A DNA stretch of 15,059 nucleotides from Burkholderiales bacterium (GCA_947456845.1 CANGUJ010000043.1:1-15059), one strand, 5' to 3'. Shown: positions 1-7,657, numbered from the stretch's first letter. Numbers and translations are program-made. Notes: generated by a model not told the origin, from the sequence alone.

Positions 1-1
1 C

Positions 2-592
2 AGCCTGTTCATGATCGATCGCAGCGCGCCGGGCGTGACCCTCAATCCCTACCGCACCGTCGACGGCCAGCGCGCGGCCGATGTGCGGCTGGCCGGCGTG
101 CGCGTCGGTGCGGATGCCCTGATCGGGGCGGAGGGCCAGGCGCAGGCCGCCATCGACGAGGCGCTCGATTTCGCCACCACCCTCCTGTGCGCCGACGGGA
201 TTGGCGCCATGAAGTACGCATGCGACGCCACCCTCGAATACCTCAAGACCCGCAAGCAGTTCGGCACACCCATCGGCGCCTTCCAGGCGCTGCAGCACCG
301 CATGGTCGAGATGGTCATCGAATGCGAGCAGGCGCGGTCCATGGCCATTCTCGCCGCCTGCCGCATCGATGGCGGTGCCGCGCCGCGCGAACGCGCGCGT
401 GCCGTGTCGGCGGCGAAGGTGCGCATCGCCGACGCGGCGCGCAAGATCAGCCAGGAGGCCATCCAGCTGCACGGCGGCATGGGCATGACCGAGGAGATGA
501 AGGTGTCGCATACCTTCCGGCGCCTGACCGCCATCGCGCAGCGCTTCGGCGACGCGGACCACCATCTGGAGCGCTACGCCGCGCTGGGTTGA
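2..592 (+). CDS. acyl-CoA dehydrogenase, C-terminal part (5' end outside window)
   Basis: The reading frame is open from the window edge (codons before the ATG at 11 read S-L-F), so this is the 3' part of a longer gene and not a gene starting at 11. About 196 residues are visible: the end of the middle beta domain, then the C-terminal helical domain with the family stretch around YLKTRKQFGTPIGAFQALQH and the motif IQLHGGMGMTEE. Family knowledge: FAD-dependent alpha,beta-dehydrogenation of acyl-CoAs, with electrons passed to ETF, in the cytoplasm. The C-terminus resembles the small subunit of pimeloyl-CoA dehydrogenase-type (PimC/PimD-like) enzymes. The usual YEG(T) segment carrying the catalytic Glu reads AQRFGD here, so Glu is absent at that position, which may point to a partner subunit encoded upstream. 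It is probably co-transcribed with the PanB-like gene 61 bp downstream. The family call is firm; the substrate is unknown. Confidence 0.9.
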   Translation, partial: SLFMIDRSAPGVTLNPYRTVDGQRAADVRLAGVRVGADALIGAEGQAQAAIDEALDFATTLLCADGIGAMKYACDATLEYLKTRKQFGTPIGAFQALQHRMVEMVIECEQARSMAILAACRIDGGAAPRERARAVSAAKVRIADAARKISQEAIQLHGGMGMTEEMKVSHTFRRLTAIAQRFGDADHHLERYAALG

Positions 593-653
593 GCAGCCCG
601 GCGGCTCCGTACCCGCCGGCCCATCCACCACTTGCACCGAGGAGAGAAACAAC

Positions 654-1556
654 ATGGCAACACACGCAACCGGCGACGGCGGCATCCCGCCGCGCGATGC
701 GGCGCAGCGCGGCCTGAAACGCGTCATGACCCTGGGCGGCGCCTACGGCACCCGCAACTACACCGTCAAGGACCTGCGCGACCTCAAGGGCAAGCGCGTC
801 CTCACCGAAACCCTCGCGTTCTCTCCCGAGGAAGCCGCCGCCGCGGAAGCGGCCGGGATCGACACCATGAAGGTGCGTTTCGATCCGAAGCGCCCGGACC
901 TCGCCGCCGCCATGCGGCGAGCCGCGCCCAACACCTTCATGTCGTTTTCGGTACCGCTGGTGGCCGCGGCCACCGCCGACGAGGCGGTGCGCATCGGCTA
1001 TCAGGCCATGGAACTCGGTGCCGACGGCATCATGTGCCAGTGGTCGCCGCGCTTTGTGGCGGCCGCCACCGAGGCCGGCATTCCCATCGAGGGTCACGCG
1101 GGGCTGGTGCCGCGCCGCAGTACCTGGACCGGCGGCCTGCGCGCGGTGGGCAAGACGGTGGAGGAGGCGCTATGGGTGTACCAGGAAATCAAGAAGCTCG
1201 AGGCTGCCGGCGCCTGGGCCGTCGAGGTCGAGGTGATCCCGGCGGAATTGCTGGCCGAGATCAGCAAGCGCACCACCCTGCTCACCTCGTCGATCGGCGC
1301 CGGCGCCGGTGGCGACATCCAGTTCCTGTTCGCCGACGACATCCTCGGCAACAACGGCCCGCCGTATCCGCGCCACACCAAGCAGTACCGCAACCTGTTC
1401 AAGATGAAGCAGGAAATGCAGGCCGAGCGGGTGGCCGCGTTCAAGGAGTTCATCGCCGACGTGCATTCGGGTGGTTTTCCCGCCACCGAGCACATCGTCA
1501 AGGCGCCCGCCGGCCTGATCGAGGGCTTCCTGGAACAGCTCGACCGCAAGCCCTGA
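654..1556 (+). CDS. divergent PanB-family protein (ketopantoate hydroxymethyltransferase homologue)
   Basis: 300 residues. The start is set by a GAGGAGAG ribosome binding site just upstream. From about residue 90 it aligns by eye with E. coli PanB: RAAPNTFMSFSVPL against RGAPNCLLLADLPF, GIPIEGHAGLVP against VPVCGHLGLTP, EAAGAWAVEVEVIPAELL against LEAAGAQLLVLECVPVEL, and a C-terminal SGGFPATEH against SGVYPGEEH. PanB makes ketopantoate from 2-oxoisovalerate and methylene-THF using a Mg ion. Here His148 (GHAGL) and Glu193 (equivalent to the general base E181) are kept. The metal-ligand positions D45, D84 and E114 appear replaced: the VGDS loop is shortened and reads VRFD, with Ser99 and Gln129 at the other two. 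True pantothenate synthesis is therefore doubtful. The context (acyl-CoA dehydrogenase, hydroxy-acid oxidase, icmF) suggests a catabolic C-C lyase or aldolase-like role, which is inference. Confidence 0.8.
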   Translation: MATHATGDGGIPPRDAAQRGLKRVMTLGGAYGTRNYTVKDLRDLKGKRVLTETLAFSPEEAAAAEAAGIDTMKVRFDPKRPDLAAAMRRAAPNTFMSFSVPLVAAATADEAVRIGYQAMELGADGIMCQWSPRFVAAATEAGIPIEGHAGLVPRRSTWTGGLRAVGKTVEEALWVYQEIKKLEAAGAWAVEVEVIPAELLAEISKRTTLLTSSIGAGAGGDIQFLFADDILGNNGPPYPRHTKQYRNLFKMKQEMQAERVAAFKEFIADVHSGGFPATEHIVKAPAGLIEGFLEQLDRKP

Positions 1557-1701
1557 CCGGCGCGCTGCACGGGCCGGGCGGGCGCCACCGGCCGGGCTTG
1601 CCTTAGGATTACGGGTTGCCGTCCGCACCGGTCGGCGCATTGCTCCATCCCGGGGCACGGCGGACCGAAAATACGCCGCACAAGAACAAATAGGAAGCGA
1701 C

Positions 1702-2844
1702 ATGCCAGTCATCACCTGCATCGAAGACCTGCGCCGGCTGCACAAGAAGAACGCGCCCAAGGCGTTCTACGACTATGTCGACGCGGGCAGCTACACCGAG
1801 GGCACCTACAACGCCAACAGCGCCGATCTGGCCGCCCTCAAGCTGCGTCAGCGCGTCGCGGTCAACGTCGACAACCGCTCCACCGAGTCGGCCATGATCG
1901 GCCAGAAAGTCGCCATGCCCACGGCGCTGGCGCCGGTGGGTCTGACCGGCATGCAATGGGCCGACGGCGAGATCCTGGCCGCGCGCGCGGCGGAAAGGTT
2001 CGGCGTGCCTTTCACCCTGTCGACCATGAGCATCTGCTCGATCGAGGATGTGGCCCAAGCCACCACCAAGCCGTTCTGGTTCCAGCTCTACGTGATGCGC
2101 GACCGCGACTACATCCGCCGCCTGATCGGCCGCGCCAAGGCCGCCGGATGCTCGGCCCTGGTGCTGACGCTCGACCTGCAGATCATCGGCCAGCGCCACA
2201 AGGACCTGAAGAACGGCATGACGGTGCCGCCCAAGATCACCCTGGGCAACATGATCGACCTGATGAGCAAGCCGGCATGGGGCTTTCGCATGCTGGGCGC
2301 CAAGCGCCGCGTGTTCGGCAACATCGCCGGCCATGTGAAGGGTGCCGAGGGCATCGTCTCGCTGTCCAAATGGACCGCCAGCCAGTTCGATCCCACCCTC
2401 AACTGGAGAGACGTCGAGTGGGTCAAGAACGAGTGGGGGGGCAAGCTCATCCTGAAGGGCATCCAGGACGTGGAAGACGCCAGGCTGGCGGTGCGGTCCG
2501 GGGCCGACGCGCTGGTGGTGTCGAACCACGGTGGGCGCCAGCTCGACGGCGCGCTGTCCTCCATCAGGTCTCTGCCGCCCATCGTCGACGCGGTGGGGGA
2601 CAAGATCGAGGTGTGGATGGACGGCGGCATCCGCTCCGGCCAGGACATGCTGAAGGCGCTGGCGCTTGGCGCGAAGGGCACGCTGATCGGGCGCGCCTTC
2701 AACTTCGGCCTGGGCGCGATGGGCGAGGCGGGGGTGACGACGGCGCTTTCGATCATCCAGAAGGAACTCGACACCTCGATGGCGCTGTGCGGGGTGAAGA
2801 ACGTGGCCGGCATCAGCCGCGACATCATTCTCAATCCGTACTGA
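1702..2844 (+). CDS. FMN-dependent alpha-hydroxy-acid oxidase/dehydrogenase (LldD family)
   Basis: 380 residues, the usual family length. The start is supported by AGGAAG at 1692-1697. It is a TIM-barrel FMN enzyme that oxidises (S)-2-hydroxy acids such as lactate, glycolate or mandelate to 2-oxo acids. Visible landmarks are YDYVDAGSYTE (Tyr25 region), FQLYV, LTLDLQIIGQRHKDLKNG, Lys252 (LILKG, flavin N1), the active-site SNHGGRQLDG with His276 and Arg279, and the phosphate-binding DGGIRSGQDMLKALALGA. There is no signal peptide, and the LDLQIIGQRHKD stretch is closest to LldD-type lactate dehydrogenases. It lies 145 bp after the PanB-like gene and may share its transcript. The neighbours suggest it produces or consumes a branched 2-oxo acid, but lactate remains a possible substrate. 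The family is certain, the substrate is not. Confidence 0.92.
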   Translation: MPVITCIEDLRRLHKKNAPKAFYDYVDAGSYTEGTYNANSADLAALKLRQRVAVNVDNRSTESAMIGQKVAMPTALAPVGLTGMQWADGEILAARAAERFGVPFTLSTMSICSIEDVAQATTKPFWFQLYVMRDRDYIRRLIGRAKAAGCSALVLTLDLQIIGQRHKDLKNGMTVPPKITLGNMIDLMSKPAWGFRMLGAKRRVFGNIAGHVKGAEGIVSLSKWTASQFDPTLNWRDVEWVKNEWGGKLILKGIQDVEDARLAVRSGADALVVSNHGGRQLDGALSSIRSLPPIVDAVGDKIEVWMDGGIRSGQDMLKALALGAKGTLIGRAFNFGLGAMGEAGVTTALSIIQKELDTSMALCGVKNVAGISRDIILNPY

Positions 2845-2929
2845 CCGGGGCCCGACGGATGGGCCGCAGGCCACCAGCCAGGGGCGATCGCGCGCGCCGC
2901 AGCAGGAGCGCCATGCGTACGGGGAGCGG

Positions 2930-2951
2930 TTGACGTTTACGTAAACGTCAA
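2930..2951. promoter_or_regulatory. 22-bp perfect palindrome, candidate operator before icmF
   Basis: The left half TTGACGTTTAC is followed directly by its exact reverse complement GTAAACGTCAA, with no mismatch in 11 + 11 bases. It sits in the gap between the hydroxy-acid oxidase gene and icmF, in locally AT-richer DNA. The core ACGTTTACGTAAACGT resembles, from memory, sites described for MerR-family regulators of branched-chain amino acid and fatty acid catabolism (LiuR type). That would fit an isobutyryl-CoA mutase target. The palindrome is seen directly; the regulator is inference, and no regulator gene lies in this window. Confidence 0.7.
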
Positions 2952-2958
2952 GTACGCT
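2930..2958 (+). promoter_or_regulatory. icmF: candidate icmF promoter overlapping the palindrome
   Basis: TTGACG (2930-2935, 5 of 6 to the sigma-70 -35 consensus) is the left end of the palindrome. TACGCT (2953-2958, only 3 of 6) follows after a 17-bp spacer. A regulator on the palindrome would cover the -35 box and most of the spacer. This start would give a leader of roughly 160 nt before the icmF ATG. A second possible -10 box, TACAAT at 3056-3061, has a better hexamer but no convincing -35; it would start transcription near 3067, downstream of the alternative ATG at 3064. Confidence 0.4.
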
Positions 2959-3017
2959 CCGACTATCCCGAAAAAGTCGCGCCAAGCCGGCCCTGTCTCC
3001 GGCCACTCCGGTCCCAC

Positions 3018-3033
3018 GGCGCCGGCCGGCGCC
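3018..3033. repeat. 16-bp GC palindrome in the icmF leader
   Basis: GGCGCCGG followed directly by CCGGCGCC. It could form a hairpin in the icmF leader RNA, but such GC palindromes arise easily at this base composition and no switch or attenuator structure can be recognised around it. Confidence 0.35.
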
Positions 3034-3123
3034 ATTCAATGCAATGACGCGGCCCTACAATACATGGTCCGGCACGGTCGCCGCCCACCGCGCCACGCCA
3101 CCCAAAACGTCGAGAAATCCGCC

Positions 3124-6100
3124 ATGACCGACCTCTCCGTCCAGAAGCAACTCGAAACGCCCAAGCTCAAGAACAAGGTGCGCTTCGTGACCGCCGCCTC
3201 CCTGTTCGACGGCCATGACGCCTCGATCAACATCATGCGTCGCATCCTGCAGGCGCAGGGCGCGGAGGTCATCCATCTGGGCCACAACCGCTCGGTCGAC
3301 GAGGTGGTCACCGCGGCGCTGCAGGAGGACGCGCAGGGCATCGCCATGTCGTCCTATCAGGGCGGGCATGTCGAATTCTTCAAGTACATGATCGACCTGT
3401 TGAAGGAACGCGGCGGCGCGCACATCAAGGTGTTCGGCGGCGGCGGCGGGGTGATCGTGCCCGACGAAATCCGCGACCTGCACGCCTACGGGGTAACCCG
3501 CATCTACTCGCCGGAGGACGGCCAGAAGATGGGCCTGCTCGGCATGATCTGGGACATGCTCGAGCGCTGCGACATCGACCTCTCGCCGTTCGCGCCGAAC
3601 GCGCTGGAAGCCATCAGGGGCCCGGCGCAGCCGAACCGGCGCGCCCTGGCGCAGTTGATCACGGCGCTGGAAAACGGCCGCGCCGACAGCGTGCTGCACC
3701 AGCAGCTGCATGAAGCGGCCGCCAGGGTCAGGACCCCGACACTGGGCATCACCGGCACGGGCGGCGCCGGCAAGAGCTCGCTCACCGACGAACTGATCCG
3801 CCGCTTCCGCTTGGACCAGAACGAAACCCTCAGGCTGGCGGTGATCTCCATCGACCCGTCGCGCCGCAAGTCTGGCGGCGCCCTGCTGGGCGACCGCATC
3901 CGCATGAACGCCATCAACCATCCGAACATCTTCATGCGTTCGCTGGCCACGCGCGAAGCCGGCTCGGAGATCTCCAGGGCGCTGCCCGACGTGATCGCCG
4001 CCTGCAAGGTGGCCGGGTTCGACCTGATCCTGGTGGAGACCTCCGGGATCGGCCAGGGCGACGCCGCCATCGTGCCGCTGGTCGACACGAGCCTCTACGT
4101 CATGACCCCCGAGTTCGGCGCCGCCTCGCAGCTGGAGAAGATCGATATGCTCGACTTCGCCGACTTCGTGGCCATCAACAAGTTCGACCGCAAGGGCGCC
4201 GCCGACGCGCTGCGCGACGTGCGCAAGCAGGTCCAGCGCAATCGCGAGGCTTTCAGCCAGGGCCTGGACGACATGCCGGTGTACGGCACCATGGCCAGCC
4301 GCTTCAACGACGACGGCGTCACCGCGCTCTACCAGGGCATGCTGCCCAAGCTCAAGTCGCTCGGGCTCGACGCCGCGCCCGGCCGCCTGGCGCAGGTCAA
4401 GGGCAAGTCGTCTTCCAACCAGACGCCGGTGGTGCCGCCGCAGCGGGTGCGCTATCTGGCCGAGATCGCCGACACCGTGCGCGGCTACCATCTTTACGTG
4501 CGCGGCCAGGCGCGGCTGGCGCGCGAGCGCCAGCAGTTGCAGAGCGTGCGCAACATGCTCTCGGCCGAATGCGGGCGCGAGCTCGCCGAACTCGACGCGT
4601 TGCTGGTCGATCGCGACACCCGCCTGGAGGCACCGGCGAAGAAACTGCTGGCCCAATGGCCGGACATGCGGAAGGCCTATGCCGGCGACGAATACGTGGT
4701 GAAGATCCGCGACAAGGAGATCCGCACCGCGCTCACCCACACCTCGCTGTCCGGCACCAAGGTGCGCAAGGTGGCGCTGCCGCGCTTCGAGGACGACGGC
4801 GAACTGCTCAAGTGGCTGATGCTGGAAAACGTGCCGGGTTCCTTTCCCTTCACCGCCGGCGTGTTCGCGTTCAAGCGCGAGAACGAGGATCCGACCCGCA
4901 TGTTCGCCGGCGAGGGCGATCCGTTCCGCACCAACCGGCGCTTCCACCACGTGTCCAAGGACATGCCGGCCAAGCGGCTGTCCACCGCCTTCGACTCGGT
5001 CACGCTCTACGGCAACGACCCGGCGCTGCGCCCCGACATCTACGGCAAGGTCGGCAATTCCGGCGTCTCGATCGCCACGCTCGACGACATGAAGGTGCTC
5101 TACGGCGGCTTCGACCTGTGCTCGCCCAACACCAGCGTGTCGATGACCATCAACGGCCCGGCGCCGACCATCCTGGCGTTCTTCATGAACACCGCGATCG
5201 ACCAGAACCTGGAGAAATTCAGGGCCGACAACGGTCGCGATCCCACTGATGACGAAGCCGCCAAGATCCGCGCCTGGGTGCTGGAGAACGTGCGCGGCAC
5301 CGTGCAGGCCGACATCCTCAAGGAGGACCAGGGCCAGAACACCTGCATCTTCTCCACCGAGTTCAGCCTGAAGGTGATGGGCGACATCCAGGAGTACTTC
5401 GTCCGCCACAAGGTGCGCAACTTCTACTCGGTGTCGATCTCCGGCTACCACATCGCCGAGGCCGGCGCCAACCCGATTTCGCAACTCGCCTTCACGCTGT
5501 CGAACGGTTTCACCTTCGTCGAAGCCTACCTGGCGCGCGGCATGCATATCGATGACTTCGCGCCCAACCTGTCGTTCTTCTTCTCCTACGGCATGGACCC
5601 GGAGTATTCGGTCATCGGCCGGGTGGCGCGGCGCATCTGGGCCACCACGATCAAGAACAAGTACGGCGGCAACGAACGCAGCCAGAAGCTCAAGTTCCAC
5701 AGCCAGACCTCGGGCCGCAGCCTGCACGCGCAGGAAATCGCCTTCAACGACATCCGCACCACCCTGCAGGCGCTGATCTCCACCTACGACAACACCAACT
5801 CGCTGCACACCAATGCCTACGACGAAGCGATCACCACGCCCACCGAGGAAAGCGTGCGGCGCGCCATGGCGATACAGCTCATCATCAACCGCGAGTGGGG
5901 CATCGGCAAGAACGAGAACCCCAACCAGGGCTCGTTCATCATCGATGAACTCACCGACCTGGTCGAGGAGGCGGTGCTCAAGGAATTCGAGGCCATCTCC
6001 GAGCGCGGCGGCGTGCTGGGCGCCATGGAAACCGGCTACCAGCGCGGCCAGATCCAGGAGCAGTCGATGTATTACGAGCACAAGAAGCACGACGGTTCCT

Positions 6101-6393
6101 ACCCCATCATCGGCGTGAACACCTTCCGCAACCCGCACGACGCCGGCATGCCGCAGACCATCGAACTGATTCGCTCGACCGAGGAGGAAAAGCAGTCGCA
6201 GCTGCAGCGTCTGGCGGAGTTCCATGAGCGCCACAAGGTGGCAGCCCCGGCCATGCTGCAACGCCTGCAGCAGGCGGTGATCGACAATGCCAACGTCTTC
6301 GAGGTGTTGATGGAGGCGGCCCGCGTGTGCTCGCTCGGCCAGATCACCTCCGCGCTGTTCGAGGTGGGCGGGCAGTACCGGCGCAGCATGTAG
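3124..6393 (+). CDS. icmF: fused isobutyryl-CoA mutase IcmF (B12-dependent mutase with G-protein chaperone)
   Basis: 1089 residues, the usual length for IcmF. Domain order: N-terminal B12-binding domain with the axial-ligand motif DGHD (His31); MeaB-like GTPase with P-loop GTGGAGKS (211-218), ETSGIGQ (305-311) and NKFD (352-355); then the TIM-barrel mutase. It interconverts isobutyryl-CoA and n-butyryl-CoA with adenosylcobalamin; characterised IcmFs also act on isovaleryl-/pivalyl-CoA. The two substrate-sorting positions (Tyr89/Arg207 in methylmalonyl-CoA mutase, Phe/Gln in IcmF) read Phe594 (RMFAGEG) and Gln738 (GQNTCIF), so this is not a methylmalonyl-CoA mutase. I chose ATG 3124 because MTDLSVQK begins the conserved protein; an ATG at 3064 would add 20 Arg-rich residues with no family support. 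The ribosome binding site (GAGAA) is weak. A candidate operator lies about 170 bp upstream. Confidence 0.97.
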   Translation: MTDLSVQKQLETPKLKNKVRFVTAASLFDGHDASINIMRRILQAQGAEVIHLGHNRSVDEVVTAALQEDAQGIAMSSYQGGHVEFFKYMIDLLKERGGAHIKVFGGGGGVIVPDEIRDLHAYGVTRIYSPEDGQKMGLLGMIWDMLERCDIDLSPFAPNALEAIRGPAQPNRRALAQLITALENGRADSVLHQQLHEAAARVRTPTLGITGTGGAGKSSLTDELIRRFRLDQNETLRLAVISIDPSRRKSGGALLGDRIRMNAINHPNIFMRSLATREAGSEISRALPDVIAACKVAGFDLILVETSGIGQGDAAIVPLVDTSLYVMTPEFGAASQLEKIDMLDFADFVAINKFDRKGAADALRDVRKQVQRNREAFSQGLDDMPVYGTMASRFNDDGVTALYQGMLPKLKSLGLDAAPGRLAQVKGKSSSNQTPVVPPQRVRYLAEIADTVRGYHLYVRGQARLARERQQLQSVRNMLSAECGRELAELDALLVDRDTRLEAPAKKLLAQWPDMRKAYAGDEYVVKIRDKEIRTALTHTSLSGTKVRKVALPRFEDDGELLKWLMLENVPGSFPFTAGVFAFKRENEDPTRMFAGEGDPFRTNRRFHHVSKDMPAKRLSTAFDSVTLYGNDPALRPDIYGKVGNSGVSIATLDDMKVLYGGFDLCSPNTSVSMTINGPAPTILAFFMNTAIDQNLEKFRADNGRDPTDDEAAKIRAWVLENVRGTVQADILKEDQGQNTCIFSTEFSLKVMGDIQEYFVRHKVRNFYSVSISGYHIAEAGANPISQLAFTLSNGFTFVEAYLARGMHIDDFAPNLSFFFSYGMDPEYSVIGRVARRIWATTIKNKYGGNERSQKLKFHSQTSGRSLHAQEIAFNDIRTTLQALISTYDNTNSLHTNAYDEAITTPTEESVRRAMAIQLIINREWGIGKNENPNQGSFIIDELTDLVEEAVLKEFEAISERGGVLGAMETGYQRGQIQEQSMYYEHKKHDGSYPIIGVNTFRNPHDAGMPQTIELIRSTEEEKQSQLQRLAEFHERHKVAAPAMLQRLQQAVIDNANVFEVLMEAARVCSLGQITSALFEVGGQYRRSM

Positions 6394-6400
6394 CGTTGCG

Positions 6401-6420
6401 GCCGCCCGGGCGCGGGCGGC
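6401..6420 (+). terminator. GC-rich stem-loop just after icmF
   Basis: GCCGCCCG, a 4-nt loop GGCG, then CGGGCGGC: an 8-bp perfect stem starting 8 nt after the icmF stop. There is no T run after it, so it is at best an imperfect intrinsic terminator or an mRNA 3'-end stabiliser. Confidence 0.4.
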
Positions 6421-6494
6421 ACCATGGACCGGGGCTGCACGCAGCGGGCAATGCCGGTCCGGCCCGGATTTTTCACGATTCGTACGGAGTCAAG

Positions 6495-7484
6495 ATGCCA
6501 TACACCCTTTCCATCCGGGCAGCGCGCTTCCTGCGCCGCCTCCTCGCGTCCAGCGCGCTGCTGTGCGCCGGACTCGCCGTCGCACAGACCGGGATCCCGG
6601 TCCGGCTGATGGTCGGCTTTCCCGCCGGTGGCGGCACCGACGCCATCGCGCGCACCCTGGCTGAACCTCTCAAGGACGAACTCGGCGCCCAGGTGGTGGT
6701 GGAAAACCGTGCCGGCGCGGGCGGCCAGATCGCGGCCCAGGCGCTGAAGGCCGCTGCGCCCGATGGCAAGACCCTGTTCCTCTCGCACGACCACACCATC
6801 TCCATCCTGCCTCAGGTGGTGAAGAACGCCGGGTTCGACCCGGCCAGGGATTTCATCCCGGTGGCGGGCTTTGCCACTTTCGTCAATGCCTTCGCCGTCT
6901 CGGGTGGAACACCGGCCAAGTCGGTGAACGAGTACGTGAACTGGGTCAAGGGCGCCGGCGCTGGCAAGGGCAATGTCGGCGTGCCGGCGCCGGCCTCGAC
7001 CCCGGAGTTCCTGGTCAGGCTGATCGGCCAGAAGTACGGCCTCGACCTGGTGCCGGTGCCCTACAAGGGCAGCGCACCGATGATGGGCGACATGCTGGGC
7101 AACCAGATCGCCGCCGGCGTTGCCTCCATCCCCGACTTCATCGAAAACCACAAGGCAGGGCGGCTGCGCGTGGTGGCGGTGCTGGGCACCCAGCGCCAGG
7201 CCGCGCTGCCCGATGTGCCCACCTTCGCCGAACTGGGCCTGGCCGGTTTCGAGGACATGCCCTACTACGGCATCTTCGCTCCCGCCGGCACGCCCAGGGC
7301 GGTGACGGACCGTTTCGGCGAGGCACTTGCCAAGGTGCTGGCGATGCCCGAGGTGCGCAACCGCCTGTCCGCCATGGGCCTGACGGTGGGCTTCATGACG
7401 CAGGCGCAACTGGCGAGCCGCGAACAGGCCTACACGAAGACCTGGGCCGGCATCATCAAGGCCAGCGGGTTCCAGCCGCAGTGA
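6495..7484 (+). CDS. Bug/TctC-family periplasmic solute-binding protein
   Basis: 329 residues. It begins with a classic signal peptide: basic start RAARFLRR, hydrophobic core, and cleavage predicted after AVA at residue 30. ATG 6495 is preceded by GGAG (6486-6489); longer in-frame starts would bury the signal peptide. Family landmarks are IPVRLMVGFPAGGGTDAIAR, VVENRAGAGGQIAAQALKAAAPDGKTL, PVPYKGSAPMMGDMLGNQI and LPDVPTFAELG. Bug proteins bind carboxylates such as dicarboxylates, aromatic acids and amino acids in the periplasm. They belong to tripartite tricarboxylate transporters (TctABC), but most Bug genes stand alone. No tctA or tctB is present here. Its position after icmF suggests capture of the acid feeding this pathway (inference). 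Confidence 0.93.
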   Translation: MPYTLSIRAARFLRRLLASSALLCAGLAVAQTGIPVRLMVGFPAGGGTDAIARTLAEPLKDELGAQVVVENRAGAGGQIAAQALKAAAPDGKTLFLSHDHTISILPQVVKNAGFDPARDFIPVAGFATFVNAFAVSGGTPAKSVNEYVNWVKGAGAGKGNVGVPAPASTPEFLVRLIGQKYGLDLVPVPYKGSAPMMGDMLGNQIAAGVASIPDFIENHKAGRLRVVAVLGTQRQAALPDVPTFAELGLAGFEDMPYYGIFAPAGTPRAVTDRFGEALAKVLAMPEVRNRLSAMGLTVGFMTQAQLASREQAYTKTWAGIIKASGFQPQ

Positions 7485-7535
7485 TGCGAGGGAATCCTGG
7501 CCGCCAAATGCCCGGTTGAGTTGAGCCCGGAAGAC

Positions 7536-7576
7536 ATCCTTGCGTTTCCAACATGCCATGTTGGAAACGCAAGGAT
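7536..7576. repeat. 41-nt inverted repeat, 20-bp perfect arms, 1-nt centre
   Basis: The left arm ATCCTTGCGTTTCCAACATG (7536-7555) and the right arm (7557-7576) are exact reverse complements around a single C at 7556. It lies in the gap between the Bug gene and the CoA-transferase gene. Its base composition is clearly more AT-rich than the surrounding genes. As RNA it would form a long stem with a small loop, but no T run follows on either side. It may be a terminator-like element, a dimeric operator or a relic of an inserted repeat; the sequence alone does not decide. Confidence 0.75.
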
Positions 7577-7597
7577 AAGTGAGGGCATCGACGTTGG

Positions 7598-7628
7598 TTG
7601 ACACGCATTGCCGTCGTCGGCGCCTAAA
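7598..7628 (+). promoter_or_regulatory. weak candidate promoter of the CoA-transferase gene
   Basis: A consensus -35 box TTGACA lies at 7598-7603. The only -10-like hexamer at usable distance is CCTAAA (7623-7628, 19-bp spacer, 3 of 6), so the promoter is weak or needs an activator. The inverted repeat ends 21 bp upstream. Confidence 0.3.
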
Positions 7629-7657
7629 GCCCGAAAAGACTTAAGAAAGAGAGACAA

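Noticed and set aside
2849..2865. GGCCC/GGGCC hairpin after the hydroxy-acid oxidase gene as a terminator
   Set aside because: Only a 5-bp stem with a 7-nt loop and no T run; expected by chance in DNA this rich in GC.
2952..3123. Cobalamin riboswitch in the icmF leader
   Set aside because: The leader contains GGCCACTCCGG, which recalls the GCCACTG element, but there is no B12 box and the leader is short for the full fold. icmF uses cobalamin but is not usually under such a switch.
3055..6261. 1068-codon open frame on the minus strand opposite icmF
   Set aside because: It is a shadow of icmF: compositionally biased (rich in His, Arg, Gly, Val), with no family motifs, and the plus strand has an unmistakable IcmF. 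Long antisense frames are usual at this GC content.
7536..7576. Insertion-sequence end or attachment site for the 41-nt inverted repeat
   Set aside because: No transposase, integrase or second copy of the arms was seen in the window, and no target-site duplication is evident; kept as an unexplained inverted repeat instead.
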